From CAVRTM01 sp963696105 (lineage in GTDB: Bacteria > Actinomycetota > Actinomycetes > Actinomycetales > Dermatophilaceae), in contig CAVOIP010000004.1 in assembly GCA_963696105.1 (NCBI GenBank), positions 1 through 64,000 on the forward strand: a stretch of 64,000 bases of DNA, written 5' to 3'. Within the stretch, counting starts at the first letter, position 1, and each line of letters starts with the position of its first letter. Positions 8,948 to 16,286 of this stretch are shown piece by piece. The translations under genes and the position numbers were made by a program. The notes under the pieces were generated by a model that was given only the letters and a program-made list of their open reading frames with translations, searched no databases and was not told the origin of the DNA.

Positions 8948-9391
8948 ATGGAATGGGGCGTATCCGACGAGGGGGCCGGGCTGTCCTCGGCCGACAGCGG
9001 TGGGGGCAACGGGCGCGTCCTCGTGGTCGACGACACCGAGCAGATCCGGCACCTGATCCGGGTCAACCTCGAGCTCGAGGGCTATGAGGTGATGGAGGCC
9101 AGCGACGGCCAGGCCGCCCTCGAGATGCTGCGGGACACGACCCAGCCGCTGCCGGACGTCATCACCGTCGATGCGCTGATGCCCCGCCGCGACGGCTGGT
9201 GGACGGTCTCGATGATCCGCGCCGACCCCCGGCTCGAGTCGATCCCGATCGTCATGGTCACCGCCTCGGTCCAGCCGCACCACCGGGCCCAGGCCGAGCA
9301 GGCGGCGGTGGACGGCTTCGTGGCCAAGCCGTTCGAGCCGGACGAGCTGCTGGCCCTGATCGGCATCCTGGCCGTGGGGGGTCGGGTCTAG
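8948..9391 (+). CDS. Stand-alone response-regulator receiver protein
   Basis: The 147-residue protein is a single CheY-type receiver domain (about 25-145) with no output domain. The acidic pocket is visible as VVDD near residue 27. The phosphoacceptor is Asp75 (VITVDALMPRRDGWW), and Thr (VMVTAS) and Lys (AKPFEP) follow. The first 22 residues are a Gly/Ser-rich tail. The ATG at 8948 is preferred over the GTG at 8939 because TAGGGT sits 7 nt before it. No kinase is adjacent; the next gene is argS. It may act as a phosphorelay shuttle or by protein contact. The partner is unknown. Confidence 0.88.
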   Translation: MEWGVSDEGAGLSSADSGGGNGRVLVVDDTEQIRHLIRVNLELEGYEVMEASDGQAALEMLRDTTQPLPDVITVDALMPRRDGWWTVSMIRADPRLESIPIVMVTASVQPHHRAQAEQAAVDGFVAKPFEPDELLALIGILAVGGRV

Positions 9392-9473
9392 GGCCGACAG
9401 GGGCGCGGACGGACCGGGCCGCGGGCCGCGCGAACCCGACGGGGACGCGTCCGGAGCGCCGCTGCGGCGCCCC

Positions 9474-9479
9474 TAGAAT
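9474..9479 (+). promoter_or_regulatory. -10 TAGAAT for a leaderless argS mRNA
   Basis: TAGAAT is followed by 7 nt and then the argS GTG at 9487. The spacer CGGGAGG could also act weakly as a ribosome site, so the leaderless reading is likely but not certain. Confidence 0.55.
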
Positions 9480-9486
9480 CGGGAGG

Positions 9487-11142
9487 GTGACCCCCGAACA
9501 GCTCGCGCTCGCCATCCGCTCCGTCCTGGCCGAGGCCGTGGCCGCCGGCGACCTCGCCGTGGCCGTGCCGAAGGACGTGCGGGTGGAGCGGCCGCGCAAC
9601 CGCGACCACGGCGACTGGTCCACCAACATCGCCCTGCAGCTGGCCAAGGCGGCCGGCGCGCCGCCACGGGAGGTCGCGGCCGCGCTCGCCACCCGCCTCG
9701 CGGCCGTCGCCGGGGTCAAGGGTGTCGACGTCGCCGGTCCCGGCTTCCTCAACATCACCCTGGACGCCGCCTCGGCGGGCGAGCTCGCCCGGACCATCGT
9801 CGAGGCCGGGGAGGGGTACGGCCGTGGGGACGCCGAGGCCGGGCACCGGATCAACCTGGAGTTCGTCTCGGCCAACCCCACCGGCCCGATCCACCTCGGT
9901 GGCACCCGCTGGGCGGCCGTCGGCGACGCCCTCGCCCGGGTCCTGCAGGCCTCCGGGGCGGAGGTCACGCGGGAGTACTACTTCAACGACCACGGCGCGC
10001 AGATCGACCGGTTCGCGCGCTCGCTGCTGGCGGCGGCCAAGGGTCAGCCGGCCCCCGAGGACGGCTATGCCGGGGACTACATCGGCGACATCGCCTCGCG
10101 CGTGCTGGCGCTCGAGCCGACGATCCTCGACCTGCCGGACGACGAGGCGCAGGAACGCTTCCGGGCCATCGGGGTGGACCTGATGTTCGCCGAGATCAAG
10201 GCCTCGCTGCACGACTTCGGTGTGGACTTCGACGTCTACTTCCACGAGAACACGCTGCACGAGTCCGGTGCCGTGCAGCGCGCGGTCGACCGGCTGACGG
10301 GGCTGGGCGTCATGTACGAGAAGGACGGTGCGACCTGGCTGCGCACCACCGACTACGGCGACGACAAGGACCGCGTCGTCCTCAAGTCCGACGGGCAGCC
10401 CGCCTACATCTCCGGTGACCTGGCCTACTACCTCGACAAGCGCGAGCGCGGCTTCGACCGGGTGTTCATCATGCTCGGGGCCGACCACCACGGCTACGTC
10501 TCGCGGATGATGGCCATGTGCGCCGCGTTCGGCGACACCCCGCACGAGAACCTCGAGATCCTCATCGGCCAGATGGTCAACCTCGTGCGCGACGGTCAGC
10601 CGGTGCGGATGAGCAAGCGCGCCGGCACCGTCGTGGTGATGGAGGACCTGGTCGAGGCGGTGGGGGTCGACGCCGCGCGCTACGCGCTGACGCGCTCCTC
10701 GAGCGACTCGACCATCGACATCGACCTCGACCTGCTGGTCCGGCGCGGCAACGAGAACCCGGTCTACTACGTGCAGTACGCGCACGCGCGCACCTGCAAC
10801 GTCCGCCGGCTGGCGCTGGAGGACGGGCTCCGCACCGCAGACGGCTTCGACCCCGCGCTGCTGACCCACGACACCGAGGCGGCGCTGCTCGCGATCCTCG
10901 GCGACTACCCGCGGGTGGTGGCTCAGGCGGCCCGGCTGCGCGAGCCGCACCGCGTGGCGCGTTACCTGGAGGACCTGGCCGGCCGGGCCCACAAGTGGTA
11001 CGACGAGTGCCGCGTGCGGCCCAAGGGCGATGAGGAGATCACCGACCTGCACCGCACCCGCCTCTGGCTCAACGACGCGACCCGCGTCGTGCTGGCCAAC
11101 GGCCTGGGCCTGCTCGGGGTGTCGGCCCCGGAGCGCTTGTAG
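9487..11142 (+). CDS. argS: Arginyl-tRNA synthetase
   Basis: This 551-residue class I synthetase charges tRNA-Arg with arginine in the cytosol. It shows the N-terminal Arg-tRNA recognition domain (1-90, DHGDWSTNIALQLAK), the HIGH-type signature NPTGPIHLGG (about 135), the KMSKS-equivalent RMSKRAGT (about 376) and the C-terminal anticodon-binding DALR domain (last 110 residues). Length is typical. The GTG at 9487 was chosen over upstream in-frame codons because it begins the conserved VTPEQLALAIRSVLAEA and sits just after a TAGAAT -10. Its TAG stop overlaps the lysA start, so the two are probably co-transcribed. Confidence 0.97.
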   Translation: MTPEQLALAIRSVLAEAVAAGDLAVAVPKDVRVERPRNRDHGDWSTNIALQLAKAAGAPPREVAAALATRLAAVAGVKGVDVAGPGFLNITLDAASAGELARTIVEAGEGYGRGDAEAGHRINLEFVSANPTGPIHLGGTRWAAVGDALARVLQASGAEVTREYYFNDHGAQIDRFARSLLAAAKGQPAPEDGYAGDYIGDIASRVLALEPTILDLPDDEAQERFRAIGVDLMFAEIKASLHDFGVDFDVYFHENTLHESGAVQRAVDRLTGLGVMYEKDGATWLRTTDYGDDKDRVVLKSDGQPAYISGDLAYYLDKRERGFDRVFIMLGADHHGYVSRMMAMCAAFGDTPHENLEILIGQMVNLVRDGQPVRMSKRAGTVVVMEDLVEAVGVDAARYALTRSSSDSTIDIDLDLLVRRGNENPVYYVQYAHARTCNVRRLALEDGLRTADGFDPALLTHDTEAALLAILGDYPRVVAQAARLREPHRVARYLEDLAGRAHKWYDECRVRPKGDEEITDLHRTRLWLNDATRVVLANGLGLLGVSAPERL

Positions 11143-12563
11143 TGCGCGCCCACGAGGCCGGCGCCCTCCACGCCGAGGGCAGCAGCGGACCGTCCTGGCT
11201 GCGTCCGCCGCAGGACGTCAACGCGCTGGTGCGCCCGTTGTGGGCGGCCCACGTCGACCGTCGCGGTGACGGCGCGCTGAGCGTGGCCGGCCTCGACGTG
11301 CGGGAGCTGGCACGACAGGTCGGCACGCCGGCCTACGTCGTGGACGAGGACGACTTCCGCGGCCGGGCCCGCGGGTTCAAGCAGTCCTTCGACGAGGCCT
11401 TCGCCGACCTGTGCGGCGGCGTCGACGTCTACTACGCGGGCAAGGCGTTCCTCTGCACGGCGGTCGCCCGCTGGGTGCGTGAGGAGGGCCTCTGCCTGGA
11501 CGTCTGCTCCGGCGGCGAGCTCGCGGTCGCCGTCCGTGCCGGCTTTCCGGGGGCGCGGATCGCCCTGCATGGCAACAACAAGTCGACGGCAGAGCTCGAG
11601 GCGGCGATGGCCCACGGGGTCGGCCGCATCGTCGTGGACTCCTTCGAGGAGATCGACCGCATCGCGGCCGTGGCCGCCCGGCTCGGGGTCGTCGCGCCGG
11701 TGATGGTGCGCGTCACCGTCGGGGTCGAGGCCCACACGCACGAGTACATCGCCACAGCCCACGAGGACCAGAAGTTCGGCTTCAGCCTGGCCGGGGGCCA
11801 GGCCGCCGAGGCCGTGCGGCAGATCCTGAAGCGGTCCGGCCAGATGTCGCTGCGCGGGCTGCACAGCCACATCGGCAGCCAGATCTTCGACGTGAGCGGC
11901 TTCGAGGTGGCGGCGCGGCGGGTGCTGGACCTGCGCCTGCAGGTCGCGCGCGAGCACGGCGTCGAGGTGCCGGAGCTCGACCTCGGTGGTGGCTTCGGCA
12001 TCGCCTACACCACCCAGCACGACCCGCTGACGCCCCGCGACCTTGCCACCGGCATGGCGCAGATCATCGGGCGCGCCTGCCGTGCCGACGGCGTGAGCGT
12101 GCCGCGCATCTCGATCGAGCCCGGTCGCGCGATCGCCGGGCCGAGCACCTTCACGCTCTACGAGGTGGGCACCGTCAAGCAGGTCCTGCTCGACGGGAAC
12201 GCCACTCGCACCTACGTGGCCGTCGACGGGGGGATGAGCGACAACATCCGTCCCGCCCTGTACGACGCCGACTACTCCTGCACCGTGGCCAACCGGGTGA
12301 GCGAGCAGCCGCCGGCGCTCGCCCGCGTGGTCGGCAAGCACTGCGAGAGCGGCGACATCGTCGTCAAGGACGAGTTCGTGCCGTCGGACATCGCCCCCGG
12401 CGACCTGCTCGCCGTCCCCGGCACCGGCGCGTACTGCCGGAGCCTCTCCAGCCAGTACAACCACGTGCCGCGGCCGCCGGTCGTCGCCGTCCGGGACGGG
12501 GTGGCGCGGGTCATCGTGCGCCGCGAGACGATCGAGGACCTGCTGAGCCTGGACGTCGACTGA
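11142..12563 (+). CDS. lysA: Diaminopimelate decarboxylase
   Basis: This 473-residue fold-type III PLP enzyme converts meso-diaminopimelate to lysine, the last step of lysine synthesis. Visible landmarks are the PLP lysine in DVYYAGKAFLCTAVARW (about residue 100), HSHIGSQIFD (about 247), the glycine-rich LDLGGGFGIAY, EPGRAIAGPSTFTLYEVG, and the substrate-binding cysteine in KHCESGD near 405. The GTG start overlaps the argS stop, a junction common in actinobacteria. The extra 30 residues at the N-terminus are normal for actinobacterial LysA. Confidence 0.97.
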   Translation: MRAHEAGALHAEGSSGPSWLRPPQDVNALVRPLWAAHVDRRGDGALSVAGLDVRELARQVGTPAYVVDEDDFRGRARGFKQSFDEAFADLCGGVDVYYAGKAFLCTAVARWVREEGLCLDVCSGGELAVAVRAGFPGARIALHGNNKSTAELEAAMAHGVGRIVVDSFEEIDRIAAVAARLGVVAPVMVRVTVGVEAHTHEYIATAHEDQKFGFSLAGGQAAEAVRQILKRSGQMSLRGLHSHIGSQIFDVSGFEVAARRVLDLRLQVAREHGVEVPELDLGGGFGIAYTTQHDPLTPRDLATGMAQIIGRACRADGVSVPRISIEPGRAIAGPSTFTLYEVGTVKQVLLDGNATRTYVAVDGGMSDNIRPALYDADYSCTVANRVSEQPPALARVVGKHCESGDIVVKDEFVPSDIAPGDLLAVPGTGAYCRSLSSQYNHVPRPPVVAVRDGVARVIVRRETIEDLLSLDVD

Positions 12564-12704
12564 CCGGTCGCTCGGACCCGGCTGCGCGGGGAGGGGACCC
12601 AGCGCTCCGGGGGTCCGGATGGCGGAACGACCGGAGTTCAGTACGTGGACAGCGGGCAGGATGACAGCGGGTTTCCCGGCGCCGGGCCGGATGGAGGAGC
12701 GAGC

Positions 12705-14036
12705 GTGAGTGAGAGCGACAAGCGGCCACTGAGGGTGGCCCTGCTGGGCTGTGGCGTCGTCGGCACGGCCGTGGCCCGCATGCTGACCGACAACGCCGGG
12801 GACCTCGCGGCGCGGGTCGGCCGGCCGCTGGAGATCGTCGGCATCGCGGTGCGTCGTCCCGGCAAGGACCGCTCGGCCACCGGCGTGGACCCTGCGCTGT
12901 TCACCAGCGACGCCGAGGAGCTGGTCACGCGCGCCGACGTGGTGGTCGAGGTGATCGGGGGCATCGAGCCGGCCCGCAGCCTGATCCTGCGCGCGATGGA
13001 GCACGGAGCCGGCGTGGTCACCGCCAACAAGGCGCTGCTGGCCGAGGACGGCCCGACGCTCTACCAGGCGGCCGCCGACCACGGCGTCGACCTCTACTAC
13101 GAGGCCGCCGTCGCCGGGGCGATCCCGCTGCTGCGCCCGCTGCGTGAGTCCCTGGCCGGTGACGACGTCCGCCGGGTCCTCGGCATCGTCAACGGCACCA
13201 CCAACTACGTGCTGGACAAGATGGACTCCACCGGCGCCGGTTTCACCGACGCCGTGGAGCAGGCACAGGCCCTCGGCTACGCCGAGGCCGACCCGACCGC
13301 CGACCTCGAGGGCTTCGACGCCGCGGCGAAGGCAGCGATCCTGGCCTCGCTGGCCTTCCACACCCGGGTCAGCGGCAAGGACGTCTACCGCGAGGGCATC
13401 ACCGAGGTCAGCGCAGCGGACGTTGCCGCCGCGCGCGAGATGGACTGTGTCGTCAAGCTGCTGGCCATCTGCGAGCGCACGGCGCCCGGCACCGCGGACG
13501 ACGGCGTGAGCGTCCGCGTGCATCCGGCGATGATTCCCCGCACGCATCCGCTGGCCGGCGTCCGCGAGGCGTTCAACGCGGTCTTCGTCGAGGCGGACGC
13601 GGCCGGGCAGCTGATGTTCTACGGCCCCGGCGCCGGTGGCGACCCGACCGCCTCCGCCGTTCTCGGTGACATCGTCGCCGTGGCGCGGCACCGGGTCGTG
13701 GGCGGACGCGGGCCGGGGGAGTCCACCTACGCCGACCTGCCGATCCTGGACATGGGCCAGGCCACCACCCGCTACCACATCAGCCTCGACGTGCTCGACC
13801 GTCCCGGGGTGCTCGCGCAGGTCGCGACGGCCTTCGCCGAGCACGAGGTGTCGATCGAGACGGTGCGCCAGCAGTTGCTCAAGGTCGGCCCCGACGGAGC
13901 CGGTGACCGGCGCGCCAGCCTGGTCGTGGTCACCCACACCGCCACCGACGCGGCGCTGTCGGCCACGGTCGACGCCCTCGCGGCGCTGCCGACCGTGCGC
14001 GGTGTCACGTCCGTCATGCGCGTCGAAGGAGAGTGA
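12705..14036 (+). CDS. hom: Homoserine dehydrogenase
   Basis: The 443-residue protein reduces aspartate semialdehyde to homoserine with NAD(P)H, at the branch to threonine and methionine. It has an N-terminal Rossmann domain (LLGCGVVGTAVARML, residues 12-26), the catalytic domain with NGTTNYVLDKM (about 165) and EAVAGAIP-type residues, and a C-terminal ACT domain (about 350-443, ISLDVLDRPGVLAQVATAF), the usual site of threonine feedback. The GTG at 12705 was chosen because GGAGGAG lies 5 nt before it. An in-frame start at 12645 would add a poor Gly-rich leader. thrC follows after 3 nt. Confidence 0.96.
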   Translation: MSESDKRPLRVALLGCGVVGTAVARMLTDNAGDLAARVGRPLEIVGIAVRRPGKDRSATGVDPALFTSDAEELVTRADVVVEVIGGIEPARSLILRAMEHGAGVVTANKALLAEDGPTLYQAAADHGVDLYYEAAVAGAIPLLRPLRESLAGDDVRRVLGIVNGTTNYVLDKMDSTGAGFTDAVEQAQALGYAEADPTADLEGFDAAAKAAILASLAFHTRVSGKDVYREGITEVSAADVAAAREMDCVVKLLAICERTAPGTADDGVSVRVHPAMIPRTHPLAGVREAFNAVFVEADAAGQLMFYGPGAGGDPTASAVLGDIVAVARHRVVGGRGPGESTYADLPILDMGQATTRYHISLDVLDRPGVLAQVATAFAEHEVSIETVRQQLLKVGPDGAGDRRASLVVVTHTATDAALSATVDALAALPTVRGVTSVMRVEGE

Positions 14037-14039
14037 CCG

Positions 14040-15126
14040 ATGGCCTCCCAGTGGCGTGGCGTGATCGAGGAGTACCGCGACCGGCTGCCGTCCCTCGCCG
14101 GGGCCCCGGTGGTCACGCTCGGTGAGGGCGGTACGCCGCTGATCCGGGCGGCCCACCTCTCCGAGGTCGTCGGCGCCGAGGTCCACATCAAGTACGAGGG
14201 GCTCAACCCGACCGGCTCCTTCAAGGACCGCGGCATGACCACGGCCATCTCGGTGGCCGCCCGCTCCGGCGCCCGGGCCGTCATCTGTGCCTCCACCGGC
14301 AACACCAGCGCCTCCGCTGCCGCCTACGCCACCAAGGCCGGGATGACGTGCGGCGTGCTCGTCCCCGAGGGCAAGATCGCGATGGGCAAGCTCAGCCAGG
14401 CCATCGCCCACGGTGCCACGCTGTTGCAGGTGGCGGGCAACTTCGACGACTGCCTGACCCTGGCTCGCAAGCTCGCCGAGTCCTACCCGGTCGAGCTGGT
14501 CAACTCCGTCAACCCGGCGCGCATCGAGGGGCAGAAGACCGCCTCGTTCGAGGTGGTGGACGCGCTCGGGGACGCACCCGACATCCACTGCCTGCCGGTG
14601 GGCAATGCCGGCAACATCACCGCGTACTGGCGCGGCTACCGCGAGTACCGCGTCGACGCGGCTCTGCCCGGCCCCGCCACCCGACTGCCGCGCATGTGGG
14701 GGTTCCAGGCCGAGGGGGCGGCTCCCATCGTCCTGGGCCACCCGGTGGACCACCCCGAGACCATCGCCACCGCCATCCGGATCGGCAACCCGGCGTCCTG
14801 GTCGCAGGCCGAGCAGGCGCGTGACGAGTCCCGCGGCATGATCAGGGCGGTCTCCGACGCGCAGATCCTGGCCGCGCACCGGCTGCTGTCCTCCCGTGAG
14901 GGCATCTTCGTCGAGCCCGCGTCGGCGGCCAGCGTGGCCGGCCTGCTGGCGGCCGCCGAGGAGGGGCTGGTCCCCTCCGGTGCACGCGTCGTCTGCACGG
15001 TCACCGGCCACGGACTCAAGGACCCGCAGTGGGCGCTGAAGGACCTGCGAAGGGGTCGACATCACCCCGACCCGGGTGCCCGTCGACGCCTTCACCGCAG
15101 CCGGGGCCCTCGGGCTCGAGGGCTGA
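14040..15126 (+). CDS. thrC: Threonine synthase, with an apparent +1 frameshift near its 3' end
   Basis: This fold-type II PLP enzyme makes threonine from O-phosphohomoserine. The PLP lysine is in NPTGSFKDRGMT (about residue 62), followed by CASTGNTSASAAAYA and the glycine-rich LPVGNAGNITAYW. The reading frame is clean to WALK at 15041. One extra G at 15041/15042 then shifts it. Dropping that base restores the expected tail (GVDITPTRVPVDAFTAAGAL, then GLEG) ending at TGA 15124-15126, about 361 residues. Read literally, the frame runs on into thrB as a 702-residue ThrC-ThrB fusion. An indel or sequence error is far more likely than a true fusion. Confidence 0.9.
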
Positions 15127-15128
15127 CC

Positions 15129-16148
15129 GTGGTGCGGACCTGGCCGCCCGGCCCCGGACCGGGCGTGCTGGAGGTGCGCGTGCCCGGCAGCAGCGCCAAC
15201 ATCGGCCCCGGCTTCGACTCGATCGGCATGGCGCTCGGGATCTGGGACACCTACCTCGTGTCGCTGACCGGCGCTCCCGGGCTGGAGATCCTGCTCGAGG
15301 GGGAGGGGGACGATGACGTCCCGCGCGACGAGCGGCACCTGGTCCACCGCTCGATGCTGCGCGCCTGGGCCGCCCTCGGGGTGCACCCGCCCGAGGGCAT
15401 CCGGCTGGTCTGCCGCAACACGGTGCGACAAGGGCGTGGCCTGGGCTCCTCGGCTGCTGCCATCGTGGCGGGCATCGTTGCAGCACAAGGGCTTCACGAC
15501 GCCGTGCGGCATGGGCCTGCCCACGACGTGGCGGGGTTCGACCGGTGCTTCACCAACGACCTCGCGAGCGCTGTCGAGGGCCACCCTGACAACGCCTCGG
15601 CCAGCGTGTACGGCGGCATGACCGTCTCCTGGGCCGATGACGCCGTGCCCGGCCGGGTGCACACGGTCCAGCTCGACGTCCATCCCGACGTGGTCCCCGT
15701 GGTGCTGGTGCCGGCGACGACGCTGCCGACGTCGACCGCACGCGCGGTGCTCCCCGAGCGGATCCCCCACGCCCAGGCCGCCCTGAACTCCGGCCGCAGC
15801 GCCCTGTTGGTGGAGGCCGTGACCCGTCGCCCGGACCTGCTGCTGCCGGCCACCCGGGAGTGGCTGCACCAGGAGCAGCGCCGGGCGTCCTTCCCGGCGA
15901 CCATGGCCCTCGTCGACACGCTGAGGGCGGCCGGTCATGCCGCCGCGGTGTCCGGCGCCGGTCCGAGCGTGCTCGTGCTGGCCACCACGGCGGCGAGCCG
16001 GTCGGTCCGGACCCTCGTCGACGAGCGGGTGTGGCACGTCCTCGAGCCGGGAATGCCTTCCACCGGTGCCAGCGTTAGGCGTGTTACATTGAGGGAGCAG
16101 CCGGCGGAGACCGCCGAGCATCGTGCGACATCGCATCGGCTGCACTAA
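15129..16148 (+). CDS. thrB: Homoserine kinase
   Basis: The 339-residue GHMP-family kinase phosphorylates homoserine using ATP. Visible are motif 1 (RVPGSSANIGPGFDSIGMAL, residue 19 onward), the ATP-binding motif 2 (GRGLGSSAAAIVAGI, about 102) and motif 3 (AAVSGAGPSVLVLA, about 277). The GTG at 15129, two bases after the thrC stop, is taken as the start; GTG at 15132 is equally possible. The last 20 residues after GASVRRV look unlike the family. They overlap AT-richer DNA containing TTACATT, which may be the rho promoter, so the true end of conserved sequence is near 16085. Confidence 0.93.
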   Translation: MVRTWPPGPGPGVLEVRVPGSSANIGPGFDSIGMALGIWDTYLVSLTGAPGLEILLEGEGDDDVPRDERHLVHRSMLRAWAALGVHPPEGIRLVCRNTVRQGRGLGSSAAAIVAGIVAAQGLHDAVRHGPAHDVAGFDRCFTNDLASAVEGHPDNASASVYGGMTVSWADDAVPGRVHTVQLDVHPDVVPVVLVPATTLPTSTARAVLPERIPHAQAALNSGRSALLVEAVTRRPDLLLPATREWLHQEQRRASFPATMALVDTLRAAGHAAAVSGAGPSVLVLATTAASRSVRTLVDERVWHVLEPGMPSTGASVRRVTLREQPAETAEHRATSHRLH

Positions 16149-16286
16149 CCACCACAAGAGCGCAACGCGACGTTGCGTACGACGCACTGCGCAGCGCTCG
16201 TGGTTCTCTCCTGGTCAGGTTCCTCCTGATCCACATCCCCGGTCCCGGTTTCTTCCCGGACCGAATACGAGGGGGAAGGATCCTTC
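16149..16286 (+). promoter_or_regulatory. Structured leader upstream of rho
   Basis: This 138-nt gap contains a compact hairpin (GCAACG-CGA-CGTTGC, 16161-16175). It lies within a looser outer pairing of CCACAAGAGCG (about 16149-16161) with CGCTCGTGG (about 16196-16204). A possible -10, TACATT, lies at 16084-16089 inside the end of thrB. Rho is known to control its own mRNA in several bacteria, so an attenuator here is plausible but unproven. AGGGGGAAGGA at 16270-16280 is the rho ribosome site. Confidence 0.4.

Noticed and set aside
6626..9283. An 885-codon minus-strand frame across the CNNM/CBS genes and tRNA
   Set aside because: It reads through a tRNA gene and is antisense to two clear genes.
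12645..12704. Upstream start for hom adding 20 residues
   Set aside because: The GTG at 12705 has an ideal GGAGGAG site, and the extension is non-conserved Gly/Asp-rich sequence.
15030..15060. Programmed ribosomal frameshifting in thrC, rho and wecA
   Set aside because: No slippery heptamer or downstream pseudoknot is evident, the shifts hit genes not known for recoding, and the same single-base pattern recurs in an obviously error-rich stretch.
10962..16187. A 1741-codon minus-strand open frame opposite lysA-hom-thrC-thrB
   Set aside because: It is antisense shadow of recognised genes in high-GC DNA, with no motif.
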